NCBI GenBank assembly: GCA_021810705.1
Contig: JAJZID010000005.1
Location: 1 to 35,631, forward strand
Direction of reading: 5' to 3'
DNA length: 35,631 bases
Origin: Actinomycetes bacterium
GTDB taxonomy: Bacteria; Actinomycetota; Thermoleophilia; Solirubrobacterales; Solirubrobacteraceae
The notes beneath the pieces were generated by a model. It made no database searches and was not told the DNA's origin. It saw only the letters and a program-made list of their open reading frames with translations. The position numbers and the translations under genes are program-made. Positions 9,785 to 18,209 of the stretch are shown here, piece by piece (positions within the stretch are counted from its first letter, which is position 1; every line of letters starts with the position of its first letter).

Positions 9785-9806
9785 GGCTCCACCCGCGGGT
9801 GGAGCC
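9785..9806. promoter_or_regulatory. 22-bp perfect palindrome GGCTCCACCCGCGGGTGGAGCC, candidate operator in the divergent region
   Basis: Exact dyad read from sequence; an additional CGGGTGGAG half-site at 9763-9771, 33 bp from its copy in the palindrome. Confidence 0.55.
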
Positions 9807-9863
9807 TGCGAATCGACCCGTGCGCCGATGACGGCGGCCGCACCGGCGCGTACCTTGATGGGT

Positions 9864-10823
9864 ATGTTCACCAACTCACTTGACGCTGCGGTGGCCGCCG
9901 CAGATGCTGGCCGGCCCGAGCCTGTGGTCCGTGTGCAGGGTCTGGTCAAGCGCTACGGCGAGCACGAGGCCGTGCGCGGCATCGACCTCGAGGTCCACCG
10001 CGGCGAGATCTTCGCCTTCCTGGGACCCAACGGCGCCGGCAAAACCACGACGGTTGAGATCCTCGAGGGCTTCCGGCAGGCCAGCGACGGCTCGGTCTGG
10101 GTGCTCGGCCAGGATCCCTGGCAGGCGCCCGGCAGCTGGCGGGCGCGGCTGGGGATCGTGCTGCAGGAGTCAGGTGCCGAGCCGGGGCTCACCACGCGCG
10201 AGTGTGTCGCGCTCTACGCGGGCTACTACCCATCGCCGCGCAACATCGACGAGACGCTCGCGCTGGTCGGCTTGAGCGAACAGGCCGATGAGCGCGCCGC
10301 AAAGCTCTCCGGAGGCCAGCGCCGACGCCTCGATGTGGCGCTTGCACTGATCGGCGATCCGGAGCTGATCTTCCTGGACGAGCCCACCACCGGCTTTGAC
10401 CCCTCCGCGCGCCGCGCCGCCTGGGAGGTGGTGGACGGGCTGCGCCGGCTCGGCAAGACGATCTTTCTGACCACGCACTACATGGACGAGGCCGAGCGCC
10501 TCGCCGACCGGATCGCTGTGATCGCCGCGGGGCGGATCGTCGCCGAGGGCACGCCGCAGACGCTCGGTGGCCGGCAGCTGGAGGCCACCCGGATCACCTT
10601 CATGCTCGGCGCGGCGGCCGACCTGCAGACGCTGCCGCCGGCGCTCGCGCAGCGGCTTGCGCGTGACGATGACGGCCTCCTAAGGCTGCCGAGCACCTCG
10701 GTCACGGCCGACCTGCACGCGCTCTCAGGCTGGGCGCTCGAACGCGGCCTCGAGCTCGAGTCGCTCGAGGTCAGCCGTCCCACGCTCGAGGACGTGTACC
10801 TGCAACTGACGAGTGGGGAGTAG
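9864..10823 (+). CDS. ABC transporter ATP-binding protein (ABC-2 exporter type)
   Basis: Walker A GPNGAGKTTT, signature KLSGGQRRRLDVALALIGDPELIFLDEPTTGFDP; N-terminal extension of the supplied ORF rejected. Confidence 0.93.
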   Translation: MFTNSLDAAVAAADAGRPEPVVRVQGLVKRYGEHEAVRGIDLEVHRGEIFAFLGPNGAGKTTTVEILEGFRQASDGSVWVLGQDPWQAPGSWRARLGIVLQESGAEPGLTTRECVALYAGYYPSPRNIDETLALVGLSEQADERAAKLSGGQRRRLDVALALIGDPELIFLDEPTTGFDPSARRAAWEVVDGLRRLGKTIFLTTHYMDEAERLADRIAVIAAGRIVAEGTPQTLGGRQLEATRITFMLGAAADLQTLPPALAQRLARDDDGLLRLPSTSVTADLHALSGWALERGLELESLEVSRPTLEDVYLQLTSGE

Positions 10824-10827
10824 AGCG

Positions 10828-11718
10828 ATGTTCTTTCTGATCAAGCGGCTCATGCGCCTGCGCAGGGAGCGGCAGGTGCGGGTGGCCGAGGATGGCTCCG
10901 CGAGCGTCAGCCAGGACGGCCCCTCGGCCGCCGCCCGCGGTCCGCTGGCGATGGTCCTGCACGAGGCCGCCTACGACCTGCGCATCAGCCTGCGCAGCCC
11001 CCGCGCCCGCCTCATGGGAATCATCTTCCCGATCGTGCTGCTGGTCATCTTCATTGGCGTTTTCGGCAATGAGCACACGCTGGTCGACGGCAGCCGTGTA
11101 TCGCTCAAGGTCTTCTACGTACCGGGGATCCTGGCGATGTCGATCGTGGTCAACGCGTACGCGAGCCTCGTGATCTCGATCTCCGGCCTGCGCGAGACCG
11201 GGGTGCTCAAGCGCCGGCGCGCCACGCCGGTGCCGGCCGCGGTGCTGATCGCCGGGCAGGCACTGGCAACCGTGGTCAACACCGCGATCACGGCAGCGAT
11301 CCTGCTGGTGGTCGCCAGGATCTTCTACGGGGTCACGTTCGCAGGGCCGGCGCTTGCGGGGGTGGCATGCACGACCCTCGTGGGGACGCTTGCGTTTGCC
11401 AGCATCGGCTACGCGGTCTCCGGCATGATCGGCTCGCAGGAGGCGGCGCAGCCGACCGTGCAGATGACGATGCTGCCGTTGTGGTTCATCTCGGGCGTGT
11501 TCATACCGATCAGCAACCTGAGCCCGGCGTTGCGTGACCTGGCTGACGTGTTCCCGGTGCAGCACCTCTCAAACAGCCTGCACCTCGCCTCGGTGCATGC
11601 GAGCTTCAGCGCCTCCATCTCCGCCACCGACATGCTCGTGCTGGCTGTATGGGCGCTCGGTGCCGGCGCCTTCTGCGCCTGGCGCTTCAGCTGGCTGCCG
11701 GCGGGGGCATCGCGCTGA
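10828..11718 (+). CDS. ABC-2 type permease
   Basis: Follows the ATPase gene by 4 bp; multiple TM helices; GLRETGVLKRRRATPVPAAVLIAGQ typical of ABC-2 permeases. Confidence 0.88.
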   Translation: MFFLIKRLMRLRRERQVRVAEDGSASVSQDGPSAAARGPLAMVLHEAAYDLRISLRSPRARLMGIIFPIVLLVIFIGVFGNEHTLVDGSRVSLKVFYVPGILAMSIVVNAYASLVISISGLRETGVLKRRRATPVPAAVLIAGQALATVVNTAITAAILLVVARIFYGVTFAGPALAGVACTTLVGTLAFASIGYAVSGMIGSQEAAQPTVQMTMLPLWFISGVFIPISNLSPALRDLADVFPVQHLSNSLHLASVHASFSASISATDMLVLAVWALGAGAFCAWRFSWLPAGASR

Positions 11719-11735
11719 GCGTCGGCGCTGCCCGG

Positions 11736-13163
11736 TCAGCGGGCGCGCGCGGCACGGCGGCCAAGCCCCAGGCCGAGGCTCGCGTAGCGGCGCAGCAGCC
11801 GCGACTCGACGCCTGAGAGGACCGCTTCCAGGGCTTGCGCGAAGCGGCGCAGCTCGTGCTCGGGGATGTTCAGCGGCGGCAGCGCCTTGATCACGTTCAT
11901 GTGGTGGCCGGCGACCTGGGTGAGGATGTGGTGGTCGCGGAACAGCGGCACGGTCACCAGCTGGGCGAAGAGTCCAGGCTGGCGGCGCTCGATCTGCTCC
12001 CAAACGCGTCGGGCCGCGGGGCCCGACGGCGGGCCCAGCTCAAGGCCCCACATGAGACCAAGCCCGCGCACCTCGCGCACAACCTCGAAGCGGTCAACCA
12101 GCGGACGGGTGAGATCCATCAGCAGGTCACCGAGCTCACGCGCGCGGTCGACGAGGCCCTCCTGCTCGATCGCCATGAGGCTGGCGAGCCCAGCCCCCGC
12201 GGCAAAGTCGCCGCCGCCGAAGGTCGAGCCGTGAACGACGCTGCGCTCCATCGAGCTGAAGGTCGCGTCGAACACGGCGCGGCTTGTGAGCAGTGCGCCG
12301 ACGGGTACATAGCCACCTGAGAGCGCCTTTGAGAGCGTCACCATGTCGGGCTCGACCCCCCAGTGCTCGAGCGCGAGGAAGCGACCGCTGCGACCCAGAC
12401 CGGTCTGGACTTCGTCGACGATCAGCAGTGTCCCGGCCTGGCGGCAGAGGCGCTGCGCGCCCGCCAGGTATCCGTCGGGGGCGACGTAGACGCCCTTGCC
12501 CTGGATCGGCTCGACGATGAAACCGGCGACGTCTCCCTGCTCAAGCGCTGTGGCCAGTGCGTCCAGATCGCCGAACGGGATTGCCTCACAGCCCGGCAGC
12601 AGCGGCCCGAAGTGTTCACGGAACTCGTCGTTGCCGTTGACCGATAGCGAGCCGTAGGTGAGACCGTGAAAGCCGCGCTCGCAGTAGAGGATGCGGCTAC
12701 GACCGGTCGCAGCGCGCGCCAGTTTGAGCGCGCCCTCGACAGACTCGGTGCCGGAACTGGTCAGCACGGCTGCGTCGAGCGAGGCGGGCGCGAGCTGCAC
12801 CAGACGCTGGGCGAGCAGGCCCGCCAGGGTCGAGACGCCGAGCTGCGGTAGGCTCGGCGGGTCACTATCGAGGAGCTGGTGCAGCTGAGCTTTGACGAAG
12901 GGGTGGTTGCGGCCGAGGCCGAAGACGCCGTAGCCTGCGTAGAGGTCCAGGTAGCTCTGCCCGGCGCTGTCGATCAGGTAGGGTCCCTCGCCGCGCACCC
13001 ACTCGCGGTCAAAACCCAGTGTTTGCAGCACACGCCCGAGCTGGCGGTTGAGGTAGCGCTGGTTCAGGCGCAGCGCCTGGCCGGCGTGTGCTGACCGTAA
13101 AGTCGCGAGGTCGTTAATCTCCGGGTTACGGGGCGTGTCGGTGTGGGGGACTGAAGTGGCCAA
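11736..13163 (-). CDS. Class III (PLP-dependent) aminotransferase; possible HpnO-like hopanoid side-chain aminotransferase
   Basis: LLIVDEVQTGLGRSGRFLALEHWGVEPDMVTLSKALSGGYVPVGA (PLP Lys), GSTFGGGDFAAGAG. HpnO role inferred from hopanoid-cluster context. TTG start is uncertain. Confidence 0.85.
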   Translation of the reverse strand: MATSVPHTDTPRNPEINDLATLRSAHAGQALRLNQRYLNRQLGRVLQTLGFDREWVRGEGPYLIDSAGQSYLDLYAGYGVFGLGRNHPFVKAQLHQLLDSDPPSLPQLGVSTLAGLLAQRLVQLAPASLDAAVLTSSGTESVEGALKLARAATGRSRILYCERGFHGLTYGSLSVNGNDEFREHFGPLLPGCEAIPFGDLDALATALEQGDVAGFIVEPIQGKGVYVAPDGYLAGAQRLCRQAGTLLIVDEVQTGLGRSGRFLALEHWGVEPDMVTLSKALSGGYVPVGALLTSRAVFDATFSSMERSVVHGSTFGGGDFAAGAGLASLMAIEQEGLVDRARELGDLLMDLTRPLVDRFEVVREVRGLGLMWGLELGPPSGPAARRVWEQIERRQPGLFAQLVTVPLFRDHHILTQVAGHHMNVIKALPPLNIPEHELRRFAQALEAVLSGVESRLLRRYASLGLGLGRRAARAR

Positions 13164-13196
13164 ATTTTCGAGCTAGACGGGTTGGTAGCCAACAGT

Positions 13197-15110
13197 ATGG
13201 ATGCACTCAGCCGGCCGCGTGAACAACCGAGACTCGCCGACGAGCCCTCTGAGGCGCAGGCGGTGCGCGACAGCGCTAGCGAGGCGCTCGCCCGCGCGGT
13301 TGAGCGCCTGCTGGCGTTGCAGGAGCCTGAGGGCTGGTGGAAGGGTGAGCTCGAGACGAACGTCACGATGGACGCCGAGGACATGCTGCTGCGCGAGTTC
13401 CTCGGTATCCGCGAGCCTGGGCCTACGATGCGGTGCGCCGCCTGGATCCGAGCGCAGCAGCGCGACGACGGCACCTGGGGCAACTTCTACGGGGCTCCAG
13501 CCGACCTCTCCACGACGATTGAGGCCTACGTTGCGCTGCGGCTGGCTGGCGACCAGCCCGAAGAGGCGCACATGCTGGCGGCAGCGGAGCAGATCCGCGC
13601 CCTCGGTGGCCTGCAGCGGGCGCGCGTGTTCACGCACATCTGGCTGGCGCTGTTCGGTGCCTGGTCGTGGTCTCAGGTGCCGGCGCTTCCGGTGGAGATG
13701 ATCTTTCTGCCGCGATGGTGTCCGCTGGGCGTCTATGACTTCGCCTGTTGGGCCAGGCAGACGGTGGTGGCGCTCTCGGTCGTGCTCGCGTTGCGCCCCG
13801 TGAAGGCGCTGCCTTTCACACTCGAGGAGCTGAACGGCCCGGAGCCATGGCGCCAGCCGACGCCCCACTCGCTGCTTGGCCGCTTGATGATCGCCGGCGA
13901 CCAGGTCCTGCAGGTCTACCAGCGGCTGCCGCTCGGTCCGCTGCGGCGCCTTGCTCTGGCGCGCGCGGAGCGCTGGATCCTCGACCGGCAGGAGCGCGAT
14001 GGTGGCTGGGGTGGCATCCAGCCGCCGTGGGTGTATTCGCTGATCGCGCTCCGGCTGCTTGGGTATGAGATAGATCATCCGGTGATTGCGCGAGGTCTTG
14101 AGGGTATGCAGAGCTTCACCATCGACGAGCAGCTGCGGCGGGTCGAAGCCTGCCAGTCGCCGGTCTGGGACACCTGCCTGTCGTTGATCGCACTGCATGA
14201 CGCCGGCGTTCCCGGCAACAGCGATGCGGTGCTGCGCGGGGCGGACTGGCTGCTCGAGCAGCAGATATTGGAGCGCGGCGACTGGGCTGTGAGAAGACCG
14301 GCGCTCGAGCCAGGCGGCTGGGCGTTTGAGTTTGCCAACGCCAACTACCCGGACATTGACGACACCGCCGAGGTTGTGATCGCACTGCGTACCGTCAACC
14401 ACCCGGAACCTGAGCGGGTTCGGGCCGCGATCGATCGTGGCGTTCGCTGGCTGGAGGGGATGCGCAGCTCTGATGGTGGCTGGGGCGCGTTTGACGTGGA
14501 CAACTGCCGCACGGTGATCCGCGAGATTCCGTTTCTCGACTTCGGCGAGGTGATCGACCCGCCGAGCGCCGATGTGACCGCCCACATCGTCGAGATGCTT
14601 GGGCTGCTCGGCCGCGGCGCCGACGAGCTCACACGCGGCGGCGTGCGTTGGCTGCTCGAAAATCAGGAAGCCGACGGTTCCTGGTTCGGGCGCTGGGGTG
14701 TCAACCATGTATATGGCACGGGCGCGGTTCTGCCGGCGCTGGTCAGTGCCGGCGTTCCGACAACACACATGGCGATCAGGCGCGCGGTCGGCTGGCTCGA
14801 GGATCACCAGAACGCTGACGGCGGCTGGGGCGAGGACTGCCGCTCCTACGACGACCCGGCTTGGGTGGGTCGGGGCGAGAGCACCCCTTCACAGACCGCC
14901 TGGGCGCTGCTGGCGCTGGAGGCCGCGGGCGAACGCGACGGCCAAGCGGCGCTGAGGGGGATCAGGTGGCTGGCGGCCAACCAGCTCGATGACGGCGGCT
15001 GGGACGAGCCATACCACACCGGCACGGGCTTCCCGTCGGACTTCTACATCAAATATCATCTGTATCGGCTGATCTTCCCGGTGATGGCGATGGGCCGGTT
15101 CTTGCGATGA
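13197..15110 (+). CDS. shc: Squalene-hopene cyclase
   Basis: Class II cyclase DxDD motif in YPDIDDTAEVV; repeated QW motifs (e.g. QNADGGWGEDC, QEADGSWFGRWGVNHVYGT). Confidence 0.97.
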   Translation: MDALSRPREQPRLADEPSEAQAVRDSASEALARAVERLLALQEPEGWWKGELETNVTMDAEDMLLREFLGIREPGPTMRCAAWIRAQQRDDGTWGNFYGAPADLSTTIEAYVALRLAGDQPEEAHMLAAAEQIRALGGLQRARVFTHIWLALFGAWSWSQVPALPVEMIFLPRWCPLGVYDFACWARQTVVALSVVLALRPVKALPFTLEELNGPEPWRQPTPHSLLGRLMIAGDQVLQVYQRLPLGPLRRLALARAERWILDRQERDGGWGGIQPPWVYSLIALRLLGYEIDHPVIARGLEGMQSFTIDEQLRRVEACQSPVWDTCLSLIALHDAGVPGNSDAVLRGADWLLEQQILERGDWAVRRPALEPGGWAFEFANANYPDIDDTAEVVIALRTVNHPEPERVRAAIDRGVRWLEGMRSSDGGWGAFDVDNCRTVIREIPFLDFGEVIDPPSADVTAHIVEMLGLLGRGADELTRGGVRWLLENQEADGSWFGRWGVNHVYGTGAVLPALVSAGVPTTHMAIRRAVGWLEDHQNADGGWGEDCRSYDDPAWVGRGESTPSQTAWALLALEAAGERDGQAALRGIRWLAANQLDDGGWDEPYHTGTGFPSDFYIKYHLYRLIFPVMAMGRFLR

Positions 15111-15964
15111 GCACGGGCACGCCGGCGAGCGCGGCACTGCCGCCCGTGTCGGCGCTGCCAACACGCGCCCAGGTTCTCCCACAGGCTGGGAGCGAGAACT
15201 TCACGGTCGCAAGCCGTGTGCTCGGCGCGCAGCGTGCCCGCGACCTGATGGCCATATACGGGTTCGCGCGACTTGTCGACGATGTCGGCGACGAGGCTGC
15301 CGGTGACCGTTTGGCGCTGCTGGAGCTGATGAGCGTGGAGGTGCGCCGCGTGTTCGCCGAACCTGGGCTGGGGGCGCCCGAGCACCCGCTGATGCAGGAA
15401 CTGGCTCGCACGGTGTCGCGCTGCGACCTGGCTTCAGGCCCCTTCGAGCGCCTGATCGAAGCCAACCGAACCGATCAGCGTGTCGCCCGTTACGAAACCT
15501 TCGCACAGCTGCTTGACTACTGCCAGCTTTCAGCTGCTCCCGTGGGCGAGCTGGTGCTGGGAGTCTTTGGGCTTGCCACACCGGCGCGGGTTGCGCTATC
15601 GGACCGGGTGTGTGCCGGCCTGCAGGTTGTCGAACATCTGCAGGACATCGCCGAGGATTACGCGCGTGGTCGTGTCTACATGCCCCGCGAGGACCTCGAG
15701 CGCTGCGGCTGCGGCGAACGGGACCTGGCGGGGCCGGAGCGCAGCGCCGCGCTGGGTGCGCTGATCGACCTGGAGGCGGCCCGGGCGCGAGCGCTGCTTG
15801 CGAGCGGCGCGCCGCTCGCGCGGACGTTGCCGCCACGCCTGCGTCTGGCGGTGGCGGGCTTCACGGCGGGAGGGTTGAGGGCGCTTGCGCAGCGGCAGCG
15901 AGGCCACGCGAGCCGAGCCGCTTACATATGGTCCGTGGCGAGAACGGCGGCGGGATGGCGGTGA
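15107..15964 (+). CDS. hpnC: Squalene synthase-like HpnC (presqualene/hydroxysqualene pathway)
   Basis: ARDLMAIYGFARLVDDVGDE, LVLGVFG, VEHLQDIAEDYARGRVYMPREDLERCG; ATGA overlap with shc. Confidence 0.92.
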   Translation: MSTGTPASAALPPVSALPTRAQVLPQAGSENFTVASRVLGAQRARDLMAIYGFARLVDDVGDEAAGDRLALLELMSVEVRRVFAEPGLGAPEHPLMQELARTVSRCDLASGPFERLIEANRTDQRVARYETFAQLLDYCQLSAAPVGELVLGVFGLATPARVALSDRVCAGLQVVEHLQDIAEDYARGRVYMPREDLERCGCGERDLAGPERSAALGALIDLEAARARALLASGAPLARTLPPRLRLAVAGFTAGGLRALAQRQRGHASRAAYIWSVARTAAGWR

Positions 15965-16845
15965 CGATGACGGCGGCGGTCGAGGTGGAGTTCGCCTATC
16001 GGGAGTGTGAGCGGGTCACGCGCAGCCAGGCCGCCAACTTTTACTACGGGATCAGGTTGCTGCCGCGCTTCAAGCGCCAGGCGATGTGTGCGGCCTACGC
16101 CTTTGCGCGGCGGGTGGACGACATCGGTGATGACGGCGGGCACGATCGTGGCGTCCAGCTCGAGCTGCTTGCGCGTGAGCGCGAGGCGGTCGCGGCGCTC
16201 GCGGCCGGTCGCCCCCACACCGACGACCCGGTGGCGGTCGCGTTGGCTCACGCCAACCGTTACTACAACCTGCCGCTCGATGCGTTGGCGTTGCTGATCG
16301 ATGGCGTCGAGCGGGACGTGATCGGCTCCGACTACGAGAGCTTCGACGAGCTTGTCAACTACTGCCGCTGCGTCGCCGGGTCGGTCGGGCGGCTGTGTGT
16401 GGCGATCTTCAGCGACGGGGCCGCCGACGCGCATGCGCACCGTCTGGCGGACGACCTCGGGGTGGCGATGCAGCTGACCAACATCCTGCGTGACATCGTC
16501 GAGGACCACGAGCGTGGGCGGGTGTACCTGCCGGCGCAGGATCGCGAGCGCTTTGGCTGCAAGGAACTCTTCGCCGCCGAACCGCATGCGGTCAGCGCGC
16601 TCGTGCACTTCGAGGCGCAGCGGGCTGCCGAGTGGTTTGCCAGGGGACTGCCACTGGTCGAGCAGCTCGACCTGCGCAGCGCCTCCTGTCTGCAGGCGAT
16701 GGCTGGAATCTACGGGCGGATCCTCGAGCGCATCCTCGCCGATCCAGGCCAGGTGATGGCTGGGCGGATCTCGCTCTCGCCGCTCGAGAAGACCTGGGTG
16801 GCAGCTCGCAGCCTGGCGATCGCCGGCCGGGAGCAACTGCGATGA
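15955..16845 (+). CDS. hpnD: Presqualene diphosphate synthase HpnD
   Basis: SQAANFYYGIRLLPRFKRQAMCAAYAFARRVDDIGDD, LANILRDI-like MQLTNILRDIVEDHERGRVYLP. Confidence 0.93.
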   Translation: MAVTMTAAVEVEFAYRECERVTRSQAANFYYGIRLLPRFKRQAMCAAYAFARRVDDIGDDGGHDRGVQLELLAREREAVAALAAGRPHTDDPVAVALAHANRYYNLPLDALALLIDGVERDVIGSDYESFDELVNYCRCVAGSVGRLCVAIFSDGAADAHAHRLADDLGVAMQLTNILRDIVEDHERGRVYLPAQDRERFGCKELFAAEPHAVSALVHFEAQRAAEWFARGLPLVEQLDLRSASCLQAMAGIYGRILERILADPGQVMAGRISLSPLEKTWVAARSLAIAGREQLR

Positions 16846-18209
16846 GCGGCCGGCGGGTCATCGTGATCGGTGGCGGTCTGGCCGGGATCACGGCGGCCCT
16901 GGACTGTGCCGCCGGCGGCGCGGAGGTGATCCTGCTAGAAGCCCGTGGCCGGCTCGGTGGTGCCGCCTACTCGTTTCAGCGTGGAGGCCTGGAGGTCGAC
17001 AATGGCCAGCACGTATTCCTGCGCTGCTGCACCGCATACCGGGAGCTGATTGGCCGTCTCGACGCCCAGGAGCTGGTCACGATGCAGCCGCGGCTCTCCG
17101 TCGCGGTACTGGCTCCCGGCGGGCGCCGTGGCTACCTGAGCCGGACGGGTCTGCCGGCGCCACTTCACCTGGCTGCGTCGCTGGCCCGCTACCCCTACGT
17201 CAGCTGGCGTGAGCGGCTGGCGCTCGCCTGGGCGATGCAGCGCCTGCGAGCGGTTGACATCAACGACCCGGAGGCCGACAGGATGCCGTTCGGTCGCTGG
17301 CTGGCCGCGCAGCGCCAGACCCCGAACGCCGTGGCGGCAATCTGGGAGCTGATCACGAGACCAACGCTGAATCTTGGGGTTGACGAGGCCTCGCTGGCCC
17401 AGGCGGCACAGGTCTTTCAGGTCGGGCTCCTGAGCGATGCTGCGGCCGGCGACATCGGCTGGGCGCTTGCACCGCTCTCTGAGATCCACGACCGGGCGGC
17501 GGCGCGTGCGCTGCAGCGAGCTGGCGTGCAGGTCCAGCTGCGTTCCGGTGCTCAGGCGATCAGTCCCGAGCCCGACGGTGGCTTTCTGGTGCGCGGGCGG
17601 GCGTTCGGAGAGCGCCACGCCGACGCCGTGGTTGTTGCGCTCGCACCGGACCGTGCGGCGCAGATCGTGCCGGCCGCGGCAGGTCTGCGAGATGGGTTTG
17701 CGGCAGCGCTCGGTAGCTCCGCCATCATCAACCTGCACGTTGTCTACGACCGCAAGGTGCTCGAGCAGCCGTTCGCCGCCACGGTTGGAACACCGCTTCA
17801 GTGGATATTCGACCGCACAGGCAGCTCCGGGCTACGCCAAGGCCAGTACCTGGCGGTGTCGCTGTCAGCCGCCGACGGCGAGCGTCACGACAGCGCCGCG
17901 GCGCTGCGCGCGCGCTACCTGCCGGAGCTCGCGGGCGTGCTGCCGGCGGCGCGCAGCGCGCAGGTGCGCGAGTTCTTCGTCACGCGGGAGCATGCGGCCA
18001 CCTTCCGTGCGGCGCCCGGGGTGCGCGCATGGCGGCCGGGTCCGCGCACGCGGCTGGAGGGGCTTCTGCTCGCGGGAGCGTGGACCGACACCGGCTGGCC
18101 TGCGACGATGGAAGGGGCTGTGCGCAGCGGCCAGGCGGCCGCCAGCATGGCGCTGGCAGGCTTGAGCGGTGCGCGGAGTGCGGTTGACCGAGCGAGCGTG
18201 CCGGCATGA
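16842..18209 (+). CDS. hpnE: Squalene-associated FAD-dependent desaturase HpnE
   Basis: VIVIGGGLAGITAALDCAAGGAEVILLEARGRLGGAAYSF Rossmann motif; C-terminal LLLAGAWTDTGWPATMEGAVRSGQAAA; ATGA overlap with hpnD. Confidence 0.95.
   Translation: MSGRRVIVIGGGLAGITAALDCAAGGAEVILLEARGRLGGAAYSFQRGGLEVDNGQHVFLRCCTAYRELIGRLDAQELVTMQPRLSVAVLAPGGRRGYLSRTGLPAPLHLAASLARYPYVSWRERLALAWAMQRLRAVDINDPEADRMPFGRWLAAQRQTPNAVAAIWELITRPTLNLGVDEASLAQAAQVFQVGLLSDAAAGDIGWALAPLSEIHDRAAARALQRAGVQVQLRSGAQAISPEPDGGFLVRGRAFGERHADAVVVALAPDRAAQIVPAAAGLRDGFAAALGSSAIINLHVVYDRKVLEQPFAATVGTPLQWIFDRTGSSGLRQGQYLAVSLSAADGERHDSAAALRARYLPELAGVLPAARSAQVREFFVTREHAATFRAAPGVRAWRPGPRTRLEGLLLAGAWTDTGWPATMEGAVRSGQAAASMALAGLSGARSAVDRASVPA

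Noticed and set aside
9501-9863. N-terminal 121-aa extension of the ABC ATPase ORF
   Set aside because: Runs antisense through the histidine kinase start and the palindromic intergenic region; MFTNSLDAA start at 9864 fits better.
13173-14807. 544-aa minus-strand ORF antisense to squalene-hopene cyclase
   Set aside because: Low-complexity Arg/His/Gln-rich composition typical of antisense frames in high-GC DNA; the sense strand encodes a clear SHC.
16632-16841. N-terminal extension of the hpnE ORF
   Set aside because: Overlaps hpnD; ATG at 16842 gives a canonical Rossmann N-terminus with ATGA coupling.
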